A stretch of 64,000 bases of DNA from Deltaproteobacteria bacterium. Lineage in GTDB: Bacteria > Myxococcota > B64-G9. This document shows positions 39,629 through 49,757 of the stretch, in pieces; position 1 is the stretch's first letter; every line of letters begins with the position of its first letter. The stretch is from assembly GCA_019307065.1 (NCBI GenBank), contig JAFDKH010000006.1, forward strand, positions 42,881 to 106,880, in the 5' to 3' direction. The notes under the pieces are model-generated. The model saw only the letters and a list, made by a program, of their open reading frames with translations. It was not told the DNA's origin and made no database searches. Made by a program: the position numbers and the translations under genes.

Positions 39629-39823
39629 TCCGATTTTATTTCTTCTGAAAACTCCTTGACACCCAAACTTACCCGACGCTATAGTCGGCCCGCTGTTAAT
39701 ATTGAACGCAGCTGGGGTTTTGGTAAAATAGACTCCACTTTTTGGGTATGATATAGTACAAAATTCGCCGGGCAGCTCAGCATTACAAGCGAAGCTTTGA
39801 TGCTTGAGTGTCAGGAGGGTTGA

Positions 39824-40306
39824 ATGGTCAGTCCGCAGCTCGTGATGTACGAAGAAGAGTACAAACAGATCAGCAGCGTCTGTGATCGTCTTTGCCGTGA
39901 ATCAAACTCCAAGGTTGTATTTGTGGTGGATAAGAACGGGCAGCTGATTGCGAGCGCTGGACAGACCGGCAACCTGGACACGACTTCATTGGCATCCCTG
40001 ACTGCAGGCAACATTGCGGCTACAGGTGGTTTGGCCAAGTTGATAGGCGAGAGGGAGTTTTCGATCCTCTTCCATGAAGGTGAGCGCGACAATCTGCACA
40101 TTTCGATTGTCGGCGGTCGCGTAATCCTGGTCGTGATATTTGACGGGCGCTCTTCTTTGGGACTCGTGCGTCTGAGAGTTAAAAGAGCGTCGCAGGAATT
40201 GGGTGCGATCTTCGAGGTCCTGATGCGCAAATTAGAAGACCCGGCGGCAGGTTCTCCTTTTACTGAGATCACGGACGAGGACATCGACAACCTATTCAAC
40301 GACTAA
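39824..40306 (+). CDS. mglB: MglB-like roadblock/LC7 protein
   Basis: CRESNSKVVFVVDKNGQLIASAGQTGNLDTTSLASLTAGNIAATGGLAKLIGE...SLGLVRLRVKRASQELGAIF; adjacent to mglA. Confidence 0.9.
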   Translation: MVSPQLVMYEEEYKQISSVCDRLCRESNSKVVFVVDKNGQLIASAGQTGNLDTTSLASLTAGNIAATGGLAKLIGEREFSILFHEGERDNLHISIVGGRVILVVIFDGRSSLGLVRLRVKRASQELGAIFEVLMRKLEDPAAGSPFTEITDEDIDNLFND

Positions 40307-40327
40307 CAAGGCTCTGAGGGCTCCAAC

Positions 40328-40915
40328 ATGTCCTTCATAAACTACTCTTCCCGTGAAATAAATTGCAAGATCGTATACTACGGCCCCGGTCTATGCGGGA
40401 AGACTACAAACTTGCAGTACATCTACGCAAAAACAAATCCAGAAGCCAAAGGTAAAATGATTTCATTGGCGACAGAAACCGAGCGGACCTTGTTTTTCGA
40501 CTTCCTGCCGCTCAGTCTTGGTGAAATCCGCGGTTTTAAAACACGCTTTCATTTATACACCGTCCCCGGCCAGGTATTCTACGATGCCAGCCGAAAACTA
40601 ATTCTCAAAGGCGTCGACGGGGTAGTCTTTGTGGCTGATTCGCAAATTGAGCGCATGGAAGCTAACTTGGAAAGTATGGAGAACTTGCGGGTCAACCTGG
40701 CTGAGCAGGGCTATGACCTCAAGGCAATTCCGTATATTATTCAATACAATAAGCGGGATCTCCCCAACGCGGCCAGCATCGAAGAACTTCATCGCCTGCT
40801 CAATCCTGACAATATTCCAGAGTTCCAGTCGATTGCCTCAACCGGATGGGGGGTTTTCGACAGCCTGAAGGCAATCGCGAAACTGGTCCTTCAAGAACTC
40901 AAAAAGGGACGTTAA
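40328..40915 (+). CDS. mglA: MglA-like small GTPase
   Basis: [33 protein letters not shown] (P-loop); [36 protein letters not shown]. Confidence 0.95.
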   Translation: MSFINYSSREINCKIVYYGPGLCGKTTNLQYIYAKTNPEAKGKMISLATETERTLFFDFLPLSLGEIRGFKTRFHLYTVPGQVFYDASRKLILKGVDGVVFVADSQIERMEANLESMENLRVNLAEQGYDLKAIPYIIQYNKRDLPNAASIEELHRLLNPDNIPEFQSIASTGWGVFDSLKAIAKLVLQELKKGR

Positions 40916-41043
40916 TCTCCTGGATTGACTCCTGACCCGCTTAATCTCTTAAAATTGGTTTTCTTAAACACTAAAGAATCTCGAACCAGTTGCCGAGTGT
41001 TTAGGGGGAATCTGGGCGATAGTTCGATATTTTATGAGCATGA

Positions 41044-41057
41044 GTGATTGAGATCAC
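41044..41057. promoter_or_regulatory. CRP-like palindrome GTGAT-TGAG-ATCAC upstream of Glt-like cluster
   Basis: Perfect 5-bp arms matching the CRP core; TTGACA at 41092-41097 downstream. Confidence 0.45.
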
Positions 41058-41218
41058 AGCGGAAGTGGCTGGTTCCCCGGTAAAAAAGCCGTTGACAGAG
41101 AAGGGAAATGTGGGCTAAGAATTATCTCCGATGTATGCCGTTTTTTCGTCTTTTCTGATGGCTTCCAATTCGGGGCGGAGGACTGGTTGTACTTCGTCTT
41201 CGATTGGGGAGGAACCCG

Positions 41219-41953
41219 ATGAGAATATATACGTATCCGACACTGGGACTAGTCTTGGCCTTGTGCCTATTACCTTGTTCGTCGTTTGCCCAGGAAGAAA
41301 AAGCACCGCCTGACGATTCTGCGGCCAAGGCGCCGGTTCCGACGGCCACTGAAGCTGCAAAACCAGCGACTGATGGAGCACCGTCGGATGAAGCTTACGA
41401 ACTGAAATTGCGAGATCTCGAAGAACGAGTCAACGAGTTAAAAGAGAAAATTTTCAGAACCAAGGCCCGGATACTACAGCTGCAAGAGACGGTCGTGACA
41501 GGTTCGATCGGGGCCGGAGCGCGGGCCGTGCTGATTCATCGCAACGAGATGGGGGGCGCCTTCAAGCTCGTATCGGTCCAGTACGCCCTCGATTCGCAGC
41601 CGATTTTCAAGAAAGTCGATGTTGACGGCGACCTGGACGGGATCGAGGAGAAAGAAATATTCAATGGCAACATCGTGCCTGGAAATCACAACATTGCAGT
41701 CCAGAAGGTTTTTCAAGGGCAAGGCTTTGGTTTTTTCTCCTATGTCAAAGGCTACAAATTCAAGGTTACATCCAGCTACACCTTCACAGCCGAAGAGGGC
41801 AAAATAATCAAGGTCAAGATAGTTGGTTTCGAGCGCGGCGGAATCACCACCTCGCTGGAGGAGCGACCAGCGGTACGTTATGACATCCAGATCGATAAGC
41901 TGACGCCGGCCCGGGCCAAGACGCTCCAAGAAAAGGCAGAGGAGTCAGGTTGA
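41219..41953 (+). CDS. Exported coiled-coil plus beta-domain protein of the Glt-like cluster
   Basis: Signal peptide ending SSFAQ; coiled-coil DLEERVNELKEKIFRTKARILQLQE; beta-rich C-terminus; SD GGAGGA. Confidence 0.7.
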   Translation: MRIYTYPTLGLVLALCLLPCSSFAQEEKAPPDDSAAKAPVPTATEAAKPATDGAPSDEAYELKLRDLEERVNELKEKIFRTKARILQLQETVVTGSIGAGARAVLIHRNEMGGAFKLVSVQYALDSQPIFKKVDVDGDLDGIEEKEIFNGNIVPGNHNIAVQKVFQGQGFGFFSYVKGYKFKVTSSYTFTAEEGKIIKVKIVGFERGGITTSLEERPAVRYDIQIDKLTPARAKTLQEKAEESG

Positions 41954-44337
41954 AAAGGGTTTTGTCCAGAAACCAGGCACGCCTGGGCCGGATTGGATCG
42001 CCGCTCATTTTGGGTGTCGCACTGAGTATGTTGGTTTCGTTCGAGGGCCGCGCAGATCTATTCGACGATCTATCGCGGGCATCCAAGCAACTCGAACTAC
42101 TCGAGACCAAGGCCAATCTAATTCAGAATCAGTACCTTCAATTCAGTGACCCCAAATCCAAATCCAGGATCTTCGAGCATCGCCTGAATGACGGCCAGGC
42201 TTTAATGCTGCTCAAGGATTATGTTCGAGCCGCCATTGTTTTTTACGACCTGGTTGAAAACGAAGCCTACAAAGACCATATCGGTTATACCGACGCAGTC
42301 TTTAGCTATGCCGAGGCGCTGTTCTTCAATAAAAACTTTATCGATGCCCGCAAATATTTTCTGCAAGTCATCGACAGCCGGCGCGGCAGGCCCTACCGGA
42401 AAGTAGCTCTGGTTCGCTTGATGCAGATAGCCCTGAACACCGAAGACTACGCAGTTGTGGACGATGCCTACCAGAAACTAGTCAAGGAATCCGCCAAGTC
42501 ATCACCGGAGGCTGAATACCTTTTCGGCAAGACCCTGTTCGTGCGCGGGAAGCTTCAAGAAGCAGCCAAGGCATTCTCCACTTTACGGACCGGTCAGTCT
42601 TTCTATTTTCAGGCGCGCTATTATCTGGGGGTTGTGTTCATTCGCCAGGGGCGGCACGAAGATGCCCTGAATATTTACAACGCCATGGTTCAGCTGGTGC
42701 CCAAGAGCGAGCAAGAAGTCGGCGTGATAGAGTTGACTCACCTGGCGCGCGGGCGATTATTGCATGATGCTCAGAGGGAAGGCGAGGCGCTGGATGCCTA
42801 TCAATCGATCGAGCACACTTCGCTTTATTTTGACGACGCCCTGTTCGAGATTTGCTGGACCTATATACAGCAGGGCGAGAAAAGCGAACAACCCGAAAAA
42901 CGACAGGCTTTTCTGCTCGAAGCATTGAGAACTCTGGAAATCCTCGAGGTTTCGACACCCGATAGCACCCTGGTGCCCCAGGCCAGCTTAATTAAAGGAC
43001 ACATCCTTGAGAAAATGGGAAAGTTCGAAGAAGCCGCCAAGGCCTTCATGGTGGTCAGCCACAACTACGCCAGTATCAAGCAGCAACTCGACGAGTTGGT
43101 TGCCAGCCACGATGACCCCGTTCGATATTTCAACGAGGTGGCCGGTAAGAACCTAGACTCGTTCGACTTGTCGACCTATCTGCCGCCCCTGGCGGTCAAG
43201 TGGATGAGCGGGCACGATGAAATGGCCGCCGCCCTGGGGGTAATGAAGGACATCGAATCCGGTCGTCGCTTTGTCAAGGAAGCCCGAAACTTGCTGGTGA
43301 AACTCGACGCCCTGCTGCAGGGTAAAGACCGGGTTAATTTGTTTCCGGCCCTCAAAGAAGGCACCAAGCGGGCCCTGGAGGTCGAGAACGGCCGGGTACT
43401 GCTCGAACGTAATCTGGCCCGGCTGGAGGAACGGATTGTGATCGAGCATGTTTCGGCCTCCGAGCGCAAAGAGATCGACAGAGCCCGCCAGGAGAGGGAG
43501 CACCTGGAAAAAATGGTCGACAAGCTGCCGACAACCAAAAAGGATTTCGATGCGCGCGAGAAGAAAATTCGGCACCAGTTAGAATCCCTGGAAAGATCGG
43601 TCTACGAATCGGGTATTGCCTTGCAGGGAATGAAGGCCCAGCTGAATGCCATGGAGGAGTGGATTCGCAACAACAAAAAAAAGCTTGAAGGCCGCGAAGA
43701 AGCCGTACGCGACTTCCGCGAGGAAATTCGCCGCGGCTGGGCAACCGCCAACCAGCTGCAGGCCGACCTTGACCAGTTGAGTAACCTGCTCTCGACAGAA
43801 AAAGCCAAGGCTGGCCTCGACTCTGAGACTCTTTCAAAGGAAGGCGAACTCAAGCAGCAGTATTCGAAGGCCTTGGGGAAAGAGCGCACGTTGGCCGAGC
43901 AAATACACAGCCGCCTGGGGCCCGAGGGCACCTCGCAGGTTACCCGGATCAACTCCATGCGACTGCGGGCCGACAAGTTGCGCCAGAAAATTTCGATGAT
44001 CAATAGTGAGATTGAGAAGAAAGTCACTCGTAAAGCCCAGAAGTTGCAAGTCCAGGCCGATGAAGAAAAAAAGCGCCTGAGTATTTTTGAGAAATCTTTG
44101 GCTAAACTCGAGCAGGAATCGGAAAACCTGGCTGGCGAAGTGGCTTATCAAGCCCTCGAACAGGTGCGTCAGAAATTCTACCGACTGGTTCTGGATGCAG
44201 ATGTAGGAGTCTTGGATGTTGCCTGGAGCCGCAAGCAGGAAAAGACCAAGAGTATTTCAGAATTGGGTAAAAAATTGGGTCAGGAACGAAAACGGTTACA
44301 TAATGAATTCAAGAGTGTTCTTCAAGAAGTCGAATAG
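41950..44337 (+). CDS. TPR plus coiled-coil envelope protein
   Basis: TTG start overlapping previous stop; TPR-like helices then long coiled-coil from about residue 480. Confidence 0.75.
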   Translation: MKRVLSRNQARLGRIGSPLILGVALSMLVSFEGRADLFDDLSRASKQLELLETKANLIQNQYLQFSDPKSKSRIFEHRLNDGQALMLLKDYVRAAIVFYDLVENEAYKDHIGYTDAVFSYAEALFFNKNFIDARKYFLQVIDSRRGRPYRKVALVRLMQIALNTEDYAVVDDAYQKLVKESAKSSPEAEYLFGKTLFVRGKLQEAAKAFSTLRTGQSFYFQARYYLGVVFIRQGRHEDALNIYNAMVQLVPKSEQEVGVIELTHLARGRLLHDAQREGEALDAYQSIEHTSLYFDDALFEICWTYIQQGEKSEQPEKRQAFLLEALRTLEILEVSTPDSTLVPQASLIKGHILEKMGKFEEAAKAFMVVSHNYASIKQQLDELVASHDDPVRYFNEVAGKNLDSFDLSTYLPPLAVKWMSGHDEMAAALGVMKDIESGRRFVKEARNLLVKLDALLQGKDRVNLFPALKEGTKRALEVENGRVLLERNLARLEERIVIEHVSASERKEIDRARQEREHLEKMVDKLPTTKKDFDAREKKIRHQLESLERSVYESGIALQGMKAQLNAMEEWIRNNKKKLEGREEAVRDFREEIRRGWATANQLQADLDQLSNLLSTEKAKAGLDSETLSKEGELKQQYSKALGKERTLAEQIHSRLGPEGTSQVTRINSMRLRADKLRQKISMINSEIEKKVTRKAQKLQVQADEEKKRLSIFEKSLAKLEQESENLAGEVAYQALEQVRQKFYRLVLDADVGVLDVAWSRKQEKTKSISELGKKLGQERKRLHNEFKSVLQEVE

Positions 44338-47300
44338 ATATTCGGCTTACCTGGGTGTGCTGATCGCGATCGTTTTGAGCGCTGGGGCGGTTCTTGCCCA
44401 AGATCCTACCGCCGAAGGGAAGACAGCCAAAGAAACCGCCGCGCCCACGGGCGAAGCTGTTGAAAAAAAGGACGCCAAAGAAGCCAAGGATGCTGCGGTC
44501 GAGAAGCCGGCGACCGAACTGACCGAAGAGCAGCGTGAAGTCGCCGAGATGCTGGCGATTGTCGAGGAATTCAAAGAACAAAACAAGGCCTACAGGAAAG
44601 AAGTCCAGCAGATTGTAGAGCGTAAATACGATCAGCAGCGCAAGGCGGTTGTTGGCTCATTCAACCGGGCAATTAGCGACCTGGAAAAGGAAGAGAACGA
44701 TCGCCGGACGGAAGCCATCAAGGTTTTCGAAAAATTCCTGAGCAAATATCCAGATGCCCCGGAATATACCCCAGGAGCTTTATGGCGTCTGGCCGAGCTT
44801 TATTATGAAAAATCAAAAATCGAATATACCGAAGAAGAAGACAGCTACGACCAGGCTTTAGCGGCTTTCAATGACGGAGCCAGCAAAGTCGAACCAACTC
44901 CCCCGGCACCTCATTTTGAGCGGACCATCAGCCTGCTCCAGCGACTCGTCCAGGACTTTCCCGATTACAAGTTGATCGACGGCAGCTACTACTTGATGGC
45001 TTATTGTTTGCAGGAGCAAGGTGAACCAGAGGAAGCTCAGGCTTCATATGTAACCTTCACGCGCCGATTTCCCAAGAGTAAATTTTTACCCGAGGTCTGG
45101 ACCCGGCTTGGCGAGTCTTACTTCGAAGACCCCAACAAGCTTGATCAGGCGATCGATTCCTACAAAAACGTGCTGGATTATCCCGACAGCCGGATGTACG
45201 ACAAGGCGCTCTACAAACTGGCCTGGACTTACTACAAAGTCGATCGGTTTGATGAAGCCGTCGAGAAGTTCGATCATCTGATTGCCTGGGCGGATGAAGA
45301 AAAAGACAAAAAGGACGGTGACGTATCGCGCTCCGAACTTCGTAAAGAATCGATGCAATATCTGGCAATTTCATTCGCCGAGGACGAATGGCAAGGTTCC
45401 GGAGTCGCCAATGCCGCTGCCTATTTTCAGAAACTCGGCGGGCGCGGCTATGACGGAGAATTTTTTCGCAAGCTCGGCGAGGTCTACTACATTGATGCCA
45501 AGTACGACAAGAGCATCGACGCCTATCGTGAAGCAATCAAGCGTTACCCGCTGGATCCAATCAACCCCAAGTTGATGTCGTCGATCGTCGACTCTTATTA
45601 CCGTATGCAGCAGCCCGATAAGGCTACCCAGGCCCAGGAAGAACTAGTGGCTGCTTTTGGCCCGGGAACGCGTTGGCGTGAAGCCAATAAAAACGAGACC
45701 GATGCCATATTGGAAGCCGACAAGTTGGCTGAAAATGCTTTATATACGGCGGCGGTCCGTCACCATACCCTGGCCCAAAGGTTTAAAGAGCAAGAACGAC
45801 CGGAGGAAGCCCGGCAAGAATACGCCAAGGCGGCGGTTGTATATTCCGACTATATGAATCGCTTCAAAGATTCTCGTGACAGCTACAAACTTCAATACTA
45901 TCTGGCTGAGTGCTACTACTACTCGCTTGATTTCGAAAAAGCCGCCATTGCCTACACTGTCGTGCGCGACTCAGTTGAAGGCAGCGAGTTTCTGTCCGAT
46001 TCGGCAAATGCGGTGGTGCTGTCCCGTCTCAACCTGACCAAGGAAGCCGAAGAAGCCGGCCGGCTGGCAGCCTTGACGGTCTATACAAGCAAAGACCGGC
46101 CCAAGGATCTCGAACTGAAACCCAGAGATATTCCACCCTTGAGAACAAAGTTGATCGAAGCCTGTGATGCATTCGTTGCCAAGCTGCCCAAAGATGAACA
46201 AGTCGATAACATGGTGTTCAGATCAGCCCGGATTCTCTATGCCTATGATCATTTCGATCAGGCTCGCGAGCGCTTCTCCCGGGTGGTCGCAGATTCCAAA
46301 GACAACGACATGGTCACCAGTTCGATCAACTTGATCATCGAAAGTTATTTAGTGACCCAGGATTGGCAGCAGGTCGAGACCTGGAGTCGCAAGCTGGCCA
46401 AGCTTTCCAGGGACCCAATGCAGAAAAAGGCCCTGAAAGAGTTCGAGTTGGGCGCTCGTTTCAACAAGGCCAACGGTTTCATGACCACAGGCAAACAACT
46501 ATCCGATGACGGCCGGCAGGAAGAGGCCCAGGACAAACTGGATGAGGCCGCCAAGGAATTCATCCGCCTGGTGGATGATGATCCCTCGGGCAAGACCTCG
46601 GACAAGGCCCTCAACAACGCTGCGCTCTGCTTTACCTGGTCGAATCGGCCGATGTCGGCCGGTAAGGTCTATGAACGCATTGTCAAAGAATATCCTTCAA
46701 GTGACTTTGCCGATCAGGCCCTGTTCTTGATGGCCGCCAGCGCAGAGGGCAGTTACCAGTTCCAGCGGGCGATTAATAACTATCTCAAACTGGTAAACAA
46801 TTATCCCAAATCGAAATTCCGCTCGGATTCGCTTTATAATGCCGCGGTTGCCTTAGAGGGCGATCAACAATATGGCAAGGCGGCCAAGGCATTCGAACGC
46901 TACGCCAAGCTGTTTAAAGATCGCGAAGATGCGGGCGATAACTTCTTCAGGGCCGGAAAGGTTCTCGAGAAGTCCAAGTCTTGGAAAAATGTAATCGCGA
47001 TCTATACCCGCTTTATAAAAACCTACCGGCGGGACCCCGGGCAATCGGAAAACATTGTAGCCGCCCAGGGCAAGATTGCCGAGGCTTGGGCCAAGCGCAA
47101 AGACAAGCGCAAAGCCAAGAAGAGCTATTGGGAAACCATCAAGCTGTTTGGCCGTTACAAACTTTCAGGCGGGGGTGTTGCGGCCGAAGCGACAGCCCGG
47201 GCGAAGTTCATGTTGACCGAGATGGAATTGGGCAAGTACGAGAACATCACCTTTGCTGTCCATCCGCGCAAGCTGACCAAGACCCTGAAATACAAAGCCG

Positions 47301-47725
47301 AGACCTTGAAGAAAATGGAAGAGAAATACAAAACCATTTTCAAATACAAGCGAGTGCAATGGACGCTGGCTGCTTATTACCGCTTGGGATATTTGTACGA
47401 GAATTTTGCAAATGTCTTGGTCAATGCGCCCTGCCCCAAGGGCCTCAATGAAGAAGAGTGCGACATTTACAAGGGCAAGCTCGAAGATTTTGCCGAGGCG
47501 CCGATCAGGAAGGCAGTCCAGGCTTTCCAGGAAACCATGCAGCAGTCAAAATCATTCAAGTTCGTCAATGAATGGACCGAAAAAGCTTATGCAAGCCTGA
47601 ACCGGTTTGAGCCGCTGCAGTTTCCCCTACAGAAAAAACCGGCCAATGCGCTTGTGATGGATAGATATGGCCCGCTGCCGATGTTGCGCGCGGCAGAAAC
47701 CGGGATCAAGCCTTCGGGCAAATAG
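44303..47725 (+). CDS. Large TPR protein, GltD/AgmU-like by size and context
   Basis: Signal peptide (GVLIAIVLSAGAVLAQ); many TPR units (EVWTRLGESYFEDPNKLDQAIDSYKNVLDYPDS); overlaps upstream gene. Confidence 0.75.
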   Translation: MNSRVFFKKSNRYSAYLGVLIAIVLSAGAVLAQDPTAEGKTAKETAAPTGEAVEKKDAKEAKDAAVEKPATELTEEQREVAEMLAIVEEFKEQNKAYRKEVQQIVERKYDQQRKAVVGSFNRAISDLEKEENDRRTEAIKVFEKFLSKYPDAPEYTPGALWRLAELYYEKSKIEYTEEEDSYDQALAAFNDGASKVEPTPPAPHFERTISLLQRLVQDFPDYKLIDGSYYLMAYCLQEQGEPEEAQASYVTFTRRFPKSKFLPEVWTRLGESYFEDPNKLDQAIDSYKNVLDYPDSRMYDKALYKLAWTYYKVDRFDEAVEKFDHLIAWADEEKDKKDGDVSRSELRKESMQYLAISFAEDEWQGSGVANAAAYFQKLGGRGYDGEFFRKLGEVYYIDAKYDKSIDAYREAIKRYPLDPINPKLMSSIVDSYYRMQQPDKATQAQEELVAAFGPGTRWREANKNETDAILEADKLAENALYTAAVRHHTLAQRFKEQERPEEARQEYAKAAVVYSDYMNRFKDSRDSYKLQYYLAECYYYSLDFEKAAIAYTVVRDSVEGSEFLSDSANAVVLSRLNLTKEAEEAGRLAALTVYTSKDRPKDLELKPRDIPPLRTKLIEACDAFVAKLPKDEQVDNMVFRSARILYAYDHFDQARERFSRVVADSKDNDMVTSSINLIIESYLVTQDWQQVETWSRKLAKLSRDPMQKKALKEFELGARFNKANGFMTTGKQLSDDGRQEEAQDKLDEAAKEFIRLVDDDPSGKTSDKALNNAALCFTWSNRPMSAGKVYERIVKEYPSSDFADQALFLMAASAEGSYQFQRAINNYLKLVNNYPKSKFRSDSLYNAAVALEGDQQYGKAAKAFERYAKLFKDREDAGDNFFRAGKVLEKSKSWKNVIAIYTRFIKTYRRDPGQSENIVAAQGKIAEAWAKRKDKRKAKKSYWETIKLFGRYKLSGGGVAAEATARAKFMLTEMELGKYENITFAVHPRKLTKTLKYKAETLKKMEEKYKTIFKYKRVQWTLAAYYRLGYLYENFANVLVNAPCPKGLNEEECDIYKGKLEDFAEAPIRKAVQAFQETMQQSKSFKFVNEWTEKAYASLNRFEPLQFPLQKKPANALVMDRYGPLPMLRAAETGIKPSGK

Positions 47726-47746
47726 AGATCAGAGGCAAAACGAGAA

Positions 47747-49414
47747 ATGCAGATACGCCTGAAAAGAATCGACTGCCTGATATTGAGTATCCTGCTGGGT
47801 GTTTGTGCGGGCTGCGCCTCGACGCCCGAGACGAAGCCCGTCGAGAAACCGGTGGTCGAGGAAGACGTATCCACAGCCGAAAAGGAAGAAGTCGTTCCAC
47901 TGACCGAAGAAGACCGTGATAGTCCGGGCGAGCAGGACAAGACCGCCGAGGATACAACCACGGAAGTTGTCAGCGAAGAAAAACCTGTCCCGATTCCGAC
48001 AGAGCCATTGGGCGAAGAAACCTCGGAGCTTTTAGCTTCGGCGGCTCAGATGGCAAAGAGCGATCCGGCCGGTGCCAGAAAAATCGTCGAGCAAGCCGCC
48101 AAGGATAATCCCAAATGTTTCCAGTGCCACTACAACAACGGTGTCCTGCTTGAGGCCGAGGGAAAATTTAATCAGGCCCAAGCTGCCTATCGAAAAGCAC
48201 TCTCAATTCATCCGGCCCATATTGAATCAGTAGTCAATTTGTCGAATTTATTGGTTCGGCTGGGCAAGCCCCGAAAGGCTCAATCGTCGGTGACTGCTGC
48301 GATTCGGGCCGCACCCCGCGATCTTGACCTGAGAAACCAACTGGCCGCGGTTTTATTGTTTGCCAACAAGAGAAAAGAAGCTGCCGACCAGGCCAAGGGC
48401 GTTCTGGCCGTCGATGAAAGAAACGTTCAGGCCATGATTTACCTGGGTCAGGCTTACTACACCTGGGGCAAATTGGAGCTGGCCGAACGCATTTTGCTCA
48501 AGGCCAACAAAATCGATGAAACCAACGCCTTGATCCATAACCGTCTGGGGTTCGTTTATTTAGCGATGGATGACAACACTTCGGCGATTGCTTCGTTCAA
48601 AAAAGCCGTCGAGCTCGATCCCGACAATCCCGAGGTTCGCAACAACCTGGGAGTTTTGTACAGCAAGGCTTTCGATTTCACAGGCGCCACCGAGCAGTTG
48701 CGACGCTCGGTTGCCCTGGAGCCTGGTTTTTTTGAGGCCTATATCAACCTGGGCAACGCTCTGCGCGGAGATAAGCACTTCAAAGAAGCCGAGGAGGCCT
48801 ATAACAAGGCTGCCCAGATTCGCCCGAACGACAAGCGGGCTGTCTTCAACTTGGGTCTTTTGTATCTGGACGATGAGATTCCTGGCTATGCTAAATCGAA
48901 GCGATTGGCTCTGGCGGTTGAAAAACTCGAAAAGTTCAAGCGAAAAGGCGGCCGGCATCCCAAGCTGGCTGACTATTTAAAAGAGGCCAAAAAGAAACAC
49001 GAACGGGCGGTCAAGTCCGAATTGCGCAAGAAAAAGCGCGAAGAAGATAATCGCCGTAAGGAAGAAGAGGCCCGACTCAAGGCCGAGGCCGAGGCCAAGG
49101 CCAAAGCCGAAGCCGCTGTTCGAGCAAAAGCCGAGGCAGAAGCCAGAGAGAAAGAAAAAACCGAAGCCGACGCCAGGGCTAAGGCCGAAGCTGAAGCCAA
49201 GGCCGATGCCAAGGCTAAGGCCGATGCCAAGGCTAAGGCCGATGCCAAGGCTAAAGCCGATGCTGAAGCTAAAGCCGATGCTGAAGCCAAGGCCAAGGCC
49301 GAAGCTGAGAAAAAGGCCAAGTCGGGTGCCGGTAAAATTGGCGGCGGCAAGGACGACGATGACAAATTAGATCGAGGAACTGACGGATCCAAAGTCGGAG
49401 GCGATGAGAAGTAA
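47747..49414 (+). CDS. TPR lipoprotein with C-terminal Lys/Ala/Glu-rich repeats (GltE/AglT-like by context)
   Basis: Lipobox VCAGC; TPRs (IESVVNLSNLLVRLGKPRKAQSSV); (KAKADA)n tail. Confidence 0.78.
   Translation: MQIRLKRIDCLILSILLGVCAGCASTPETKPVEKPVVEEDVSTAEKEEVVPLTEEDRDSPGEQDKTAEDTTTEVVSEEKPVPIPTEPLGEETSELLASAAQMAKSDPAGARKIVEQAAKDNPKCFQCHYNNGVLLEAEGKFNQAQAAYRKALSIHPAHIESVVNLSNLLVRLGKPRKAQSSVTAAIRAAPRDLDLRNQLAAVLLFANKRKEAADQAKGVLAVDERNVQAMIYLGQAYYTWGKLELAERILLKANKIDETNALIHNRLGFVYLAMDDNTSAIASFKKAVELDPDNPEVRNNLGVLYSKAFDFTGATEQLRRSVALEPGFFEAYINLGNALRGDKHFKEAEEAYNKAAQIRPNDKRAVFNLGLLYLDDEIPGYAKSKRLALAVEKLEKFKRKGGRHPKLADYLKEAKKKHERAVKSELRKKKREEDNRRKEEEARLKAEAEAKAKAEAAVRAKAEAEAREKEKTEADARAKAEAEAKADAKAKADAKAKADAKAKADAEAKADAEAKAKAEAEKKAKSGAGKIGGGKDDDDKLDRGTDGSKVGGDEK
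49196..49290 (+). repeat. In-frame 18-bp tandem repeats (GCCGATGCCAAGGCTAAG) encoding KADAKA
   Basis: Consecutive near-identical 18-mers read directly. Confidence 0.85.
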
Positions 49415-49482
49415 GCAGCCGCTTTAGTTTAGGGATTCAAAGCTTGACCAGCTTGAGGAGTTCCTCTATAAGGGAATGCAGC

Positions 49483-49725
49483 ATGACTAGAATAAAATTG
49501 TGGTTGGGGTTAGTTGTTGCTCTGCTGATTGCAGTTCCCGCAATGGCTAAGAAAAAAGCAGTAAGACAGGTAGTGATCGAGGAGGTGACGCGAGTAGAAG
49601 GTAAGATACAGAAACCCGAAGTATGGTACCTTTTGCCGCGTTCAAATCTAAATTTTGAGGGCTTGAAGCTGGAGCAGAAGCTTGTTCCAAAGATTGAAGA
49701 GTCTGTAAAAAAAGATCCGTTTTAG
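49483..49725 (+). CDS. Small secreted protein (80 aa) between TPR and TolQ genes
   Basis: MTRIKLWLGLVVALLIAVPAMAKKK signal peptide; VEGKIQKPEVWYLLPRSNLNFEGLKLEQKLVPKIEESVKKDPF. Confidence 0.7.
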   Translation: MTRIKLWLGLVVALLIAVPAMAKKKAVRQVVIEEVTRVEGKIQKPEVWYLLPRSNLNFEGLKLEQKLVPKIEESVKKDPF

Positions 49726-49757
49726 GGCGGAATTTGCAATTCTCTGGAGGAACCACG

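Noticed and set aside
39500-39751. 83-aa plus ORF upstream of mglB
   Set aside because: Spans the inverted repeat; no RBS or domain; best read as non-coding
49090-49350. Lys/Ala-rich repeats considered as histone H1-like or phage tail protein
   Set aside because: Belongs to a TPR lipoprotein with signal sequence; a periplasmic TolA-like tail is simpler
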